From: Schistocerca nitens
Lineage: Eukaryota > Arthropoda > Insecta > Orthoptera > Acrididae
NCBI RefSeq assembly: GCF_023898315.1
Contig: NC_064622.1
Coordinates: forward strand, 270,931,503 to 270,995,502
Direction of reading: 5' to 3'
DNA: 64,000 bases
The first letter of the stretch is position 1, and every line of letters starts with the position of its first letter. Shown in pieces: positions 1-10,499 of the stretch. The translations under genes were made by a program, and so were the position numbers. A model generated the notes under the pieces. It made no database searches, was not told where the DNA came from, and was given only the letters and a program-made list of their open reading frames with translations.

Positions 1-735
1 TCTCTCCCCATATTTTTCTCAGGATTTCGAACATTTTGCACTATTTTGCATAGTCGAACACTTTCCCAATGTCGATAAATCCTGTGTACGTGTCGTGTTT
101 TCTCTTGAGCCTTGTTTCCATAAGCAACCGTAACGTTAGAACTGCCTCTCTGGTGCCCTTACCTTTCCTAAAGCCAAACTGATTGTCATACAACAGAGCC
201 TCAAGTTTCTTTTCCATTCTTCTGTCTATTATTATTGCAAGAGCTGGGATGCACGAGCTGTTAAGCTGATTATGCGATAGTTCTCGCATTTGTCAGCTTG
301 ATTTTAAAAATTGCGATGGAATATTATCTGTTTCTTCTGCCGTATTTAATCTCAAGTGTTACTGAGCTCTTTTCAGTTATGACTCTAATACTGGATCCCC
401 TATGTCTTTCATATCGACTTCTATTTCTTTCTCTATCACGCCATCAGACAGCTCCTCCCCGTCATAGAGGCCATCAGTGTACTGTTTCCACCTATCTTCT
501 CTCTCTCCTCAGCATTTAACAGCGGAATTCCCATTGCACTCCTAATGTTACCATCCGTACTTTTAATTTCACCAAAGGTTGCACTGATTTTTCTGTATGG
601 TGAGTCAGTCCTTCCGGCAATCATTTATTTTTCGATTTCTTCACATTCTTCATACAGCCATTTCGCATTATCTTACCTGCACTTCCTTTTTATTTCATTC
701 CTAAACGTATGTTATTCTCACTCCCTATGTTACTG
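1..735 (-). mobile_element. RTE-type LINE fragment (family B), RT region
   Basis: Reverse-strand remnant of a non-LTR retrotransposon. Translated pieces include a reverse transcriptase block with NQFGFRKGKGTREAVLTLR, followed by GFIDIGKVFDYAK, the counterpart of FLAFVDLEKAFDNV in the open RTE frame near 25-27 kb. Further upstream (higher coordinates) the reading SPYRKISATFGEIKS matches the linker before the RT domain. The frame is broken several times and the fragment runs off the left edge of the window. It matches the longer family B copy near 59.5-61.7 kb better than family A. It ends against the 3' end of a family A copy. Confidence 0.75.
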
Positions 736-815
736 CTGTTGCGGTCTTCAGTCCGAAGACTGGTTTGCTGCAGGTCTCTATGCTCTTTATCCTGTGCAAG
801 CCTCATCAACTTCGA
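736..815 (-). mobile_element. 3' end of RTE LINE (family A), left piece
   Basis: The stretch with gtcttcagtccgaagactgg and ctgtgcaagcctcatcaac is the reverse complement of the family A 3' end, seen intact at about 26.97, 38.1 and 42.35 kb. It encodes the last residues of the ORF and the short 3' UTR. The rest of this LINE resumes near 1485, so the U6/SINE composite between them is an insertion into this LINE. Confidence 0.75.
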
Positions 816-832
816 GTACTTCCTTCGGCTCT

Positions 833-872
<40 letters not shown>

Positions 873-920
873 GGCCCCTGCGCAAGGATGACACGCAAAA
901 TCGTGAAGCGTTCCACATTT
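816..920 (+). pseudogene. U6: U6 snRNA retropseudogene fused to a SINE
   Basis: From GTACTTCCTTCGG to GTTCCACATTT the sequence follows spliceosomal U6 snRNA almost base for base. It has the 5' stem with its TTCGG loop, the ACAGAGA box, the AGC triad segment and the 3' stem-loop region ending GCGTTCCACATTT. The only clear differences from the insect consensus are in the 5' stem. It is about 105 nt, essentially full length. The terminal T run is missing: after CATTT it passes at once into a SINE head. Upstream DNA is LINE sequence with no TATA box or proximal element, so it is not a working gene. The layout (U6 3' end joined to SINE 5' end) is what template switching during target-primed reverse transcription would give. 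Confidence 0.9.
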
Positions 921-922
921 CC

Positions 923-1081
923 GCCGGCACGGTAACTCAGCGTGTTTGGTCAGAGGGTTAGTTGCCCTCTGTGATAAAAAAAAACGGAGTTGATTGATCA
1001 ACGACGAACTGAAACGGGTGTCTTGCGACGTGCGCCCCGAGCAGATACAACGAACGAAAAAAAAAAAAAAAAAAAAAAAAA
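923..1081 (+). mobile_element. SINE copy 1 with poly-A tail, fused to U6
   Basis: It starts with gccggcacggtaactcagcg and has a body containing gtcttgcgacgtgcgccccg, ending in a run of more than 20 A. The GGTARCTCAGCGTG motif resembles a tRNA A box, so a Pol III-derived SINE is likely. Two further copies follow in the same direction within 600 bp. It is joined directly to the U6 3' end, with only CC between. Confidence 0.75.
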
Positions 1082-1232
1082 GCCGGCACGGTAGCTCAGC
1101 GTGTTCGGTCAGAGGGTTCGCTGCCCTCTGTAAAAAAAAAAATAAAGAAAAAAAACTGAGGTAATCGATCAACAACGAACTTAAACGGATGTCTTACGAC
1201 GTCCGCCCCGAGCAGATGCAACGAACGAAAGC
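1082..1232 (+). mobile_element. SINE copy 2 (same family)
   Basis: It begins with gccggcacggtagctcagcg immediately after the poly-A of the preceding copy and repeats its body (ggatgtcttacgacgtccgc, then cagatgcaacgaacgaaag). An A-rich internal segment replaces the usual short A run. Head-to-tail SINE copies separated by poly-A suggest insertion into a SINE tail or a multimeric retroposed RNA. Confidence 0.75.
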
Positions 1233-1324
1233 GCAGGAGCCCCGTGGTCCCGTGGTTAGCGTGAGCAGCTGCGGGACGAGAGGTCGTTGGTTACAATCTC
1301 CCCTCGAGTGAAAACTTTAATTTC
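1233..1324 (+). mobile_element. tRNA-like SINE head of a second family
   Basis: The sequence gtggtcccgtggttagcgtg, then gggacgagaggtcgttgg, then ttacaatctcccctcgagtg has a tRNA-like A box (TGGTTAGCGTG) and a B-box-like segment (GGTCGTTGGTTACAATC) about 35 bases apart. It lies between two copies of the gccggcac SINE and differs from it in sequence, so the cluster is a mosaic of two tRNA-like modules. Confidence 0.6.
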
Positions 1325-1484
1325 GCCGGCACGGTAGCTCAGCGTGTTCCGTCAGAGGGTTAGCTGCCCTCTGTAATAAAAAAAACTGAGTTAATCGATC
1401 AACAACGGACTTAAACGGATGTCTTACGACGTCCGCCCCGAGCAGATGCAACGAACAAGAGCGAACAATATAAGATAAAAAAAG
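1325..1484 (+). mobile_element. SINE copy 3 (same family as copies 1 and 2)
   Basis: The third gccggcacggtagctcagcg copy ends in an A-rich tail (ataagataaaaaaag). The RTE LINE resumes immediately after (ctgcatccttctgaatctgc). The left LINE piece stops near agta and the right piece restarts at agtaactactg, so only a very short target duplication, or none, can be claimed. Confidence 0.75.
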
Positions 1485-4400
1485 TAACTACTGTAACCTG
1501 CATCCTTCTGAATCTGCTTACTGTATTCATCTCTGTGTCTCCCTCTACGACTTTTATCCCCCACCCCCCTCCCCACGCTTCCCTCCAATATTAAATTGGT
1601 GATCCCTTGATATACTAGGATGCGTCCTACCAGCCGATCCCTTCTTATAGAAAGGTTATACCACAAAATTTCTTTTCTGCCGAGTTATATACAGTATCTC
1701 TCATTAATTAGGCGATCTACCCACCTAATCTTCAACATTATTCTGTAGCACCACATTTCGAAAGCTTCCATTCCCTTCTTAACTAAATCGTTTATCATCC
1801 ATATTTCACTTTCATACATAACTACACTCCATACCACAATACTTTCAGACTTTCAGATACTTAAATCTACAAGTATACCCGATGTTAACAAATTTCTCTT
1901 CTTCACAAATGGTTTTCTTGCCATTGCCAGTCTACATTTTACGCCTTATCTACTTCGATCATCATCAGTTATTTGTCTGCCAAAATAGCAAAAGTCATCT
2001 ACTACTTTAAGTGTTTCTTTTCCTAATGCGATTCCCGTGATTACCTCAGCATCACCTGATTGAATTCGACTACACTCCATTTTGCTTTCGTTGTTGCTTA
2101 TCTTATATCCTCCTTTCAACACATGTCTATCCCGTTCAGCAGCTCTTGCTGTCTCTAACAGAATTACAATGTCATTGGCAAACCTCAAAGTTTTTATTTC
2201 GTCTCCCTGGACTTTAATTACTAGTCCAGATTTTTCTTTTGTCTCCTTGTCTGCTTGCTCCATACACAGAATGAAAACATCGGGGATAGGCTACAACGCT
2301 ATCTCACTCCTTTCTCAACCACCGCTTTGCTATCAGGCCCCTCGGCTCTTATAACTGCCATCTGGTTTCTCTACAAATTTTAAACAGTCTTTCGCTCCCC
2401 GTATTTTACCTTTGCCACAATTACAACTTGGAAGAGAGTATTTCAGTCAACATTGTCAAAAGATTTCTCTAAGTCTACAAATGCTATAAACTTAGGGCTG
2501 TCTTTCCTTAATTTATCTTCTAAGAGAAGTCGTAGGATCAGAATTGCCTCTCGGTTTCCTACTTTTCTTCGGAATCCAAACTGATATTCGCCGAGGTCGG
2601 CTTCTACAAGCTTTTCCATTCTTCTGTAAAGAATTCATGGTAGTATTTTGCAACCTTGATTTATTAAACTGATAGTTCGGTAATATTCACACCTGTCAGC
2701 ACCCGCTTCCTTAGGAATTGGAATTATTATATATTTGAGAGTATTTCGCCTGTATCATACGAGCCCCTCCCAAGGCTATCATTAGCTCTAAAAATGTTCA
2801 AATGTGTGTGAATTCCTAAGGGACCATACTGCTGAGGTCATCATTCCGTAGACTTACACGTTACTTAAACTAACTTATGCTAAGAACAACACACACACAC
2901 AGCCGTGCCCGAGGTAGGACTCGAACCTCTGGCGGGAGGGGCCGCGCAATCCGTGACATGGCGCCTCAAACCGCTTGGCTATCATTAGGTCTAACGGAAT
3001 GTCATCTACTCCCGATGCCTTGTTTCGACTTAGGTCTCTCAGTACTCTGTCAAATTCTTCACGCATAATCATATCTCCGCTCTCATCTTCATCTACGTCC
3101 TCTTCCTTTTCCACAATATTGCCCTGAAGTACATCTCCCTCGTATAGGCCCTCTGTGTATTCTTTTCCCTTTTTTGCTTAGGACTGGTTGTCCATCTGAG
3201 CTCTTGATATTTATGCAGGTGGTTCTCTTTTCTGCAAAGATCTGTTTAATTTTCATGCATGCGGCATCTATCTTTCTTCTAGTGATATATGTTTCAAAAT
3301 CCTTACATTTGTCCTCTAGTCATGCCTGCTTGGACATTTTGCTCTTCCTGTCAGTCTCATTTTTTAGACGTTTGTGTTCCATTTAGCCTGCTTCATTTAC
3401 TGTATTTTTGTATTTTCTCCTTTCATCAATTAAATTCGATATCTACTAGTCCTCGTCTTTTTACCTACTTGATCATCTGCTGCCTTCACTATTTCATTTC
3501 TCAAAGCTACTCATTCTTCTTCTACTGTATTCCTTTCCCTTGTTCTTGTCACTCGTTCCCTACTGCTCCCTCTAAAACTCTCTACAACCTCTGATTCTTT
3601 CAGTTTATCCAGACCCCATCTCCTTAAATTCCCACCTTTTTGCAGTTTCCCCAGTTTTAATCTACAGTTCATAACCAATAAATTGTGATCATAGTCCACA
3701 TCTGCCCCTGTAAATGTCTTACAATTTAAAACCTGGTCCCTAAATCTCTGTCTTACCATTATACAATCAGTCTGAAACCTTCCCGTGTCTCCATGTCTCT
3801 TCCACATATACGACCTTCTATCATGATTGTAGGATTAAATTATGATCTTTACAAAATTCTACCAGGTGGCTCCCCTTTCGTTGCTTCCCCCCCCCCTCCC
3901 CCCTGTTCACCATCGAATTCTAGTCCCCCATCACATTTAAATTTTCCTCTCCTTTAACTATCTGAATAATTTCTTATATCTCTTCTTATATCAAATCATA
4001 CATTTTCTCAGTGTCCTCCCCGTCTGCGAAGCTAGTTGGCACATAAAGTTGTACTACTGTGGCTGGTGTGAGCTTCGTGTCTATCTTGGCTACAATTATG
4101 CGTTCACTATGCTGCTGATAGTAGCTTATCTGCGTTCCTATTTTATTCATGAATGAACCTACTCTTGCATTATCCCTGTTCGATTTTATACTTATAATCC
4201 TATATTCACCAGAGCAGAAGTCCTGTTTCTCCTGCCACCGAACTTCACTAACTCCTACTATATCTAACTTCAGGCTATCCATTTCTCTTTTCAAATTTTT
4301 TAATCTCCCTGCCCAATTAAGGGATCTGACATTCCACGTTCCGATCCGTAGAACACAAGTTTTGTTTCTCCTGATGACGACGTCCGTTTGAGTAGTTTTC

Positions 4401-4750
4401 CTCCAGGGACTGTTTTACCTCCGGAATATTTTACCGAAGACGATGCTATCACCACTTAACCACACAGTAGTGCTGCATGTCCTCGGGAAAAATTACGGCT
4501 GTTGTTTTCCCTTGCTTTCACCTGTTCGCAGTATCAGCATAGCACGGCCGTTTTGGTTGATGTTACAAAATCAGACCAGTCAACCATCCAGAACTGTTGC
4601 CCCTGCAACTATTGAAATGGCCGCTGCTGCCCCTCTTAAGGAACCACACGTTTGTCTGGCATCTCAACAGATATGATTTCGCCCCCTCCACCTCCCTCCC
4701 CCCGTCCCCGTTGTGATTGCACCTACGGTATGGATATCTGTATCATTGCA
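1485..4750 (-). mobile_element. Degenerate RTE LINE (family A), endonuclease plus RT
   Basis: Reverse-strand copy of the family that is open near 25-27 kb. From right to left: an untranslated or N-terminal leader (about 4400-4750); an apurinic-type endonuclease start with DIVGVSEVRW (around 4230); the end of the endonuclease with DYDHNLLVMNCRLKL (around 3690); the linker; the RT palm with LRFANDIVILLE where FADD is expected (around 2170); and the C-terminal region with FCYFGRQITDDDRSR. Many stops and frame changes make it a dead copy. It is the only copy here that keeps the endonuclease start, so it is the longest at its 5' end. A SINE interrupts it at 2790. Confidence 0.8.
2790..2976 (-). 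mobile_element. tRNA-headed SINE (GGCGCCATGTCACGG type) with 16-bp TSD
   Basis: Read on the reverse strand, a tRNA-like head (ggcgccatgtcacggattgc, then a B-box-like gaggttcgagtcctac) is followed by a body with tgttgttcttagcataag and a tail ending cacatttgaacattttt. It is flanked by GGCTATCATTAGCTCT (2774-2789) and GGCTATCATTAGGTCT (2977-2992), a 16-bp TSD with one mismatch. It therefore inserted into the already resident LINE. A forward copy of the same family lies near 47.8 kb. Confidence 0.9.
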
Positions 4751-7518
4751 AGCAGGTAGATAATGCTGTCTCACACGGGTTCGGAGCACATCCCATGTCC
4801 TTCACAGTGATTACCCAACAGCTGGAGCCGTTCACACCCCTTACATTCGTCACCACGCTTGGTAACAAATCCAATATATGAACAACAGAAATGCACTCTG
4901 TTGGCCGTTGTACTCGTCGCAGCGAATTACAACTTTAATCATGTACATACGCAAACCAGCCGATACCGTGTACGCGCACGAAGTTACGCTGACATCTGAC
5001 CATGTCCTCTGTGTGCTTCACTTATTTTATCATGCAGTATAGTATTTAATTAATGTTAAAACAAAAAAAACACAAATGATTTTGTTCGTGTTTTGTTAAA
5101 CCACGACATCAGTTGATACTTATTTCTGATAATCTTTTTCATATTCCATTCGTTTCGGTCATTGTTCTCCACTAAGTCATGCTGCAGGTGCGTTCGGCTC
5201 CTCGCTTTTCTTTTAATTGCTATCATCCACGAAAATCCAGTTTCACACCTGTAAGTTGTGGTGAATGGTGTCAGTATTTTTAAGAATTTTTTCCTGTAAT
5301 ATTGGACGCTCGTCAGCAATCTTCCACCAAAGTGTGGCTAGTTCTTTTGTAATTTTTTAATCTTTTCTGTGTTTATTTTTTTTACTGAAACTACAGTAAA
5401 ATGAACTGCTATTATTTATAACTCGCGTATCTGCGTTGGTGTTCTTAACAATGCAAGTGGTGTAATTAAGAAAACGCTATGTGATGAAATGAGTCACCAA
5501 GACAGTCTGAAGCTGTGTAACTGTATTTTTAATTAACTCTGCCAAAGTGATTGGAAACCGTAACCGTACATTAAATAAGCTGTTCTTTGAAATTCTGGTG
5601 CGCAGACTGTGAAGTGCAACATTGCAGGACGGCACAATACGTGGCTTGCAGACCAACACACAAAGTTAACACAATGAAAATGCTACATAAAATTACTAAT
5701 TAAATTTTGAAAGAATAAATCACCAAGATGTTTCTCTAAGAGTGCCCTGTGAACTTTCTTTTGCAGTCTGACTGACAAAATTCTAGACACCGAATAACAC
5801 ACGCGAATGGAACACTCCACTGTGACAAAACGAAACTGTCTGCATATGAAATCTTAACTGAATTTTATGTAAACTGATGTGGTAACGGATTTTTCAAAAA
5901 TAAAGCTAAGTGTAAATGATTTCACTGTGTTCTGTCTGTAACATAAAAGCGGCCCTAACAAATTTTTGTATGGCGTACCTATGGCAACGGAAACTTGGCG
6001 CTGTTCGAAGTGATGAACATGCTGGTAAATATGGTACGCAGCAGGGAGTAAACTAAATAAAGGAAAAGCCTTGCGTAAGCGCAGCGCAAGGATTTGCAAC
6101 TCTTTTGTGTTCCACAGAGTGCAACACGGCGACATACATAATCAGAAAATATGAAATTCTTTCGCGGAGGGGGCGCTCGCGGAATTTGAACTTGCTAAAT
6201 GGCTGAAAGTAAATGGTCTTTAGGTAACTATATTGCAAAAACTGAAACTCACTGAAAATTAAAATCATCATTGCAAAATTACGTTTTGTAAAATATATTT
6301 CTCTGTCATGAAATTTGTAACTAAAAATGGTAAAGGAGAGGTAAAATCTGTAACCTCTGAGTACAAGCAACGTTTACAGAAAACTTTACTTATTCTCGTC
6401 TGAACAATGAAACCTACTAACTCAAACCATTTAACAGCAATTCCACTAAAACCTTCCGTTCTTTCAAACACATCACAATTACGCGCAAGCAAGCAGGGTA
6501 GCAACATCATTACCTCGTAATCTTCAGTCATCCAATTTGTCATTACCAAGTCATGATTTACAGTTTATCTTTCTCTGTATCTTTATCTCAGTGCTCTGCA
6601 AGCTATTTCCAGTCACTCAGAAGCATGGCCAACACCCGACTGTCTCACTAGCTTAGCTTAGAATGCTTACTGTAACGACAATACTACTAGCAACCAAAGA
6701 TGATAGTTGTGCCCAGTACCTCTGTGGCGTAACATATCGAGTATTGAAAACTACTATTTGAAAAATATCCAGATTACACATATGAAATGTGACACATCGA
6801 ATGAAAACAGAGCTTTCACTACTTTTCTTGAATACCAAAAATAAGCTAGAAACCTTAAACTTTGCCTATGGTGGTTAAGCAGTTTTCAAGAAATTGTATT
6901 TTACCTGTCCGCAAATATCCCTTTCATTCTCTGAAGATTTTAAAATCAGTGCTTTTACCTGTCGGTATGCCAAATAAGGAAATGAATTGCTGTTAAAATT
7001 AATTACTGGTGCTTACTTCATCTGTGATTAAGCATTGCTTGTGATGCACATCGTTGTCAGTTCTGTGGGTATCGAAACGTCGTAAGCTTCAGCCGTGCAT
7101 CGGTGAAGCTCCAGTTTGCGAAAAAAACCAGCTTTGTACTTTTAAAATAATCACCATATCTATTTGCCTGTGTATCTCTCAAGTGCAATTATTTCAGCAA
7201 AGAAATAGACGGTACACCAGTTTGTAAATGAATACATTGTTTGTTATTTCGGCTCCGTCGGCGAGTGGATAGTTGACTGGCGGAACATCTAAAGAGATTA
7301 ACTCTGTCGAGCCACACAGCGAACCGTGCGGAATGCCCCAGTGCTGAAGTCGTCACCATTGTAGTCAGTCTGAATACTGAAGAGCGAGCAGGTGAGCCTC
7401 CACACCGGCCACCCAGCTGCGTCACATCGTAAACTTGCGGTGCCAAGGAGATATAAGGGCCCTGCAACGAACTAGTGACGTCACACTAGCCAGCTTGTCC
7501 GCCACACTTCGCGAATGC
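4751..7518. other. Gene-free AT-rich stretch
   Basis: No open frame here has recognisable similarity, and I see no tRNA, TIR pair or tandem array. Short open frames on both strands are of the length expected by chance. It may contain old, unrecognisable repeats. Confidence 0.5.
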
Positions 7519-7764
7519 TCGGCTCCGTTCAGGGCCCACGGGAAATCAATACTTTATTGAAAAGGCACCCAGTACAGGTCTTAAGTTTGTTGTGTGGTCT
7601 CGAGAATTGGCAAGCAATTAATCGCGCAGTCAAGAATCATTAAACTCAAACTCGTCTGAAACAGTTACTCGCTCGCCGCGGGAGACAGCTGCTGCCACTG
7701 GTAAGACCTGCAGTGTCACGTGCTATGACGTAGGCGCCACGATCTGTCTTCCTCGTGGGCCTCG
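7519..7764. mobile_element. Possible degenerate copy of the long-TIR element at 21530-22113
   Basis: The right end (gatctgtcttcctcgtgggcctcg) closely matches the right end of the 21.5-kb element (gtctgtctttctcgtaggcctcg), and the preceding acgtaggcgccac matches acatacgcgccag. A weaker left-end match is agggcccacgggaaatca. No matching TSD was found, so the pair may be two fragments. Confidence 0.35.
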
Positions 7765-8173
7765 GTAAACTCACAGGCTGCTTCACAATCTATACCGACT
7801 TATCCGCAGTGTGCCTTTTGAATCGGTGGCGCCGCAGTGCGTCGACACCCTCGGGGAGAGTTTATTTCCCAACGAATGCGTTAACACTACACGGAATACA
7901 TAGTTTTCAACTAATACAGTTAGCGCAAGAAAAGGATGCGGGTACGCCAAAGTCCAGCTCCTGCACAGTAAGTGTTGCTTGTTTTTCACTTCACACAGTA
8001 TAACTGCGCTTAGCTTCCACGGCATCGCATTACGCGTTAATGGTCGTATTTGAAAATTGTAGGGATCTACGTACTAAATAAATACACAGCCTGACACAAA
8101 AATGAAGCACTTGGGAGACATGGGGGGATGTCAGCATACCTTCCTACAGGTACACACTATCGCTAGAAACGTA
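7765..8173. other. No gene seen
   Basis: I find nothing coding. A short motif, cacagcctgacacaaaaatg (about 8081), resembles the terminal sequence of Tc1/mariner-type elements, but no partner end was located. Confidence 0.4.
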
Positions 8174-8690
8174 CGAGGGCTGCCGAGAAAGGAATGCACT
8201 GCTTTTTTTTCTTCAACAATTCTCTATTCAACATAATGAGAATTACAAATACGAAAGAATGATGTTTTACCTACACATCTTATTTTTTCACATAATCTCC
8301 ATCCCGTGCTATTGCCTTCCTCCAGTGCGAAACAAGGGCGTGTATGCCATGTCGGTACCAGTCCTTCTCCTAGTGGCGGAGCCAGTGCTTCACTGTATGA
8401 ATCATCCCCTCATCGTCCTCAAAATGTTTCACCAGTGGTATCCTATAATGGCGAATGAAAACATCAGCTCGCAGCAACATGTCAGGTGTGACGGTCGTGA
8501 ATGGTCTCCCCGACCGCTGCAAATCTTGGAGCTCCGCCGAACCACCTTTCTGACGACCTCACCCTCCGTGCCCAGCGACCAACTATATTTCTGTCGACAG
8601 CAGATGTTCCGTAGATTTTGCACAAGCGTTTATTCCGCACAGTTTCTTTCTCTGCAGTGAGAAATTCAGTGACGGCACGTTGATTCTAAC
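8174..8690 (-). mobile_element. Internally deleted mariner remnant
   Basis: It starts after a TA with cgagggctgccgagaaagg, like the mariner end at 49665 (cgagggtcgttcccaaag). Read in reverse near the right end, the sequence encodes RAVTEFLTAEKETVRNKR followed by IVGRWARRVR, a mariner transposase N-terminal helix-turn-helix segment comparable to QRCVTEFLTAEEIAP and VRRWVRRF in the 49.7-51.4 kb copy. Only about 520 bp remain, so the catalytic core is missing. No right-hand TIR is seen: the remnant stops where the large inverted repeat begins. Confidence 0.6.
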
Positions 8691-8884
8691 GTACACTCTT
8701 TGACATAAAACTTGACCGGCGGCCGGCCGCTTCAGAGGCTAAGTCCGCGCCGATCGCGACATGGGACAAAAAAACTGGCCAACTCGCTAATTCTCTAAGT
8801 CCGGTTATCTGCACAATCTGGCAACACTGTAGACTGCGGCACTTCCTGGAGGAAAACTTGTCCCATGATAGAGAAACTCTAGGC

Positions 8885-8960
8885 TGAGTACGCCTGTGCT
8901 CTAGCGGTAGCGTGCGTTGTTTCTGTTCATAATGTCAGTGGATCGAGAGCAGCTGGCATA
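8885..8960 (+). repeat. tRNA-like module in left arm
   Basis: The segment tgctctagcggtagcgtgcg, then gtggatcgagagcagctggc has A-box-like (TAGCGGTAGCG) and weak B-box-like (GTGGATCGAGAGC) motifs at tRNA spacing. It lacks a convincing cloverleaf. Its mirror image lies at about 21101-21176. Similar modules occur at about 10150-10216 (reverse strand) and in the spacer. Confidence 0.4.
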
Positions 8961-10299
8961 AAATATTTTTATAGCCTCTTCTGTCTGAATGCTGAAGACG
9001 TGAATGTAATGGTAGCGCAGATTCAATCTATTTCGCTTTGTGACACACCGATATCAAAATTTTATCCAGTAACGATTTTGCGGCAGATTTCCTGCAGACT
9101 GTCCTCCTCTGGACGCCGTATGCGGCAAAGCTCCGGGATCCATTTGCTGGCTACCGGCAGCGGCCGTGGCGACAGCAGCGGCGCTGCACTCCCCCGTTCT
9201 TTATCGAAAGCGCCTGCTACCGCTCATCGCTTTTGATGATTTAAAACGCTTTATTATTAAATGTTGCTCCACAGAAAATTTCTACAATTTCCATTCACGC
9301 TCAAAAGCAACGGAGACAGACGCCCTGATTAGTAGGCGGGTATTATATTACATTAATCGGCAAGAGCTGAGTATGGCCCGAAATTAAATTTATAGACTGG
9401 GACGAAATTAAACCACCTCACTACATTCGATGAATTTATAAATGCTTCATACCTCGTTTCTTTTCCTTTCAAACTCAATTATTTGTGCAACTTTTGGTCA
9501 ATGTTTGGATGTTTTCGTCAAGCCAGAGTGAGCGTCTGTGGTGTAAAGTGTATTACAGTTCTTGTTTCATTCCTTATGGTAAGTCTATGCGATAAACTGT
9601 GTGAATACCTTGCAATGCATGCTCTGTAGCAGTGCAGGAACACTGCACATTTGGAGTTCCATGTATGGGTTCATGAAGTATTTATTGTTGGTCGGAAGTG
9701 ATAGTTAAGGTCATCAGATTTAAACTAGAAAAATTTGTCATTTTGAAGGTTTCAGAGAACGGAAAGGAATTGCTAACGCCGGTGTTAGAAAACGTCTACA
9801 GTTAAATGCTATTGCAAAAATTTAGAAGAAGGGAACTATATTAATGAACATGTGCACTTCATAAACAACCTTCTGACATGTTAGACCTATATGACGAACA
9901 AAGCTCAAATTTATATCGTTGACAGTCGGTTTGAATCTTTTCAGGGTCTATTTTACAGTGAAGCACCTTGGAATTTGCAAAGCAGAAATCCATGATATTA
10001 ACTTAATTTACTAAGTCGAAATCGGACGAAGATTGATGTTTAAAGGCATTCTTCAGATTTCGCATAAGAAATTTTTACTAGCAGTTTGCAACTCCATTAA
10101 TTAAAATGGAAAATAAAAGGTTGTAGTCAGCGGCTTCTACCGTGATTCGAACTGCTCTGTCTTATAGTACAAGCACTGCAACGCGCAAGGGAACCTCTGA
10201 GCTAACGACACACTGGCGGCCAGAGGCGGAATATAGTCACTGCGATGTTGCCTGAGCCTCAAATCGCAACCTTAAACACACGAACAGAGGAGGTGGAGA

Positions 10300-10499
10300 T
10301 TACTGTTTTAACGTCCCGTCGACAACGATGTCATTAGAGACGGAGCACAAGCTCGGATTAGGGAAGGATGGGGAAGGAAATCGGCCGTGCCCTTCCTAAG
10401 GAACCATCCCGGCATTTGCCTGAAGCGATTTAGGGAAATCATTGAAAACCTAAATCAGGATGGCCGGGCGCGGGATTGCACCGTCGTCCTCCCGAATGC
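10300..10499 (-). mobile_element. SINE-like repeat in left arm
   Basis: A dispersed repeat with motifs acgtcccgtcgacaacgatg, then gattagggaaggatggggaa, then ggccgtgcccttcctaagga and a terminal tRNA-like B-box region (gggattgcaccgtcgtcctc). A fragment of the same family is nested in a SINE at about 61.3 kb (ggattagggaaggatgggga). The mirror copy lies at 19562-19761. Confidence 0.6.

Noticed and set aside
816-920. Functional U6 snRNA gene
   Set aside because: There is no T-run terminator after the RNA, and upstream DNA is LINE sequence without TATA or a proximal element. The 5' stem has mismatches and the 3' end is fused to a SINE.
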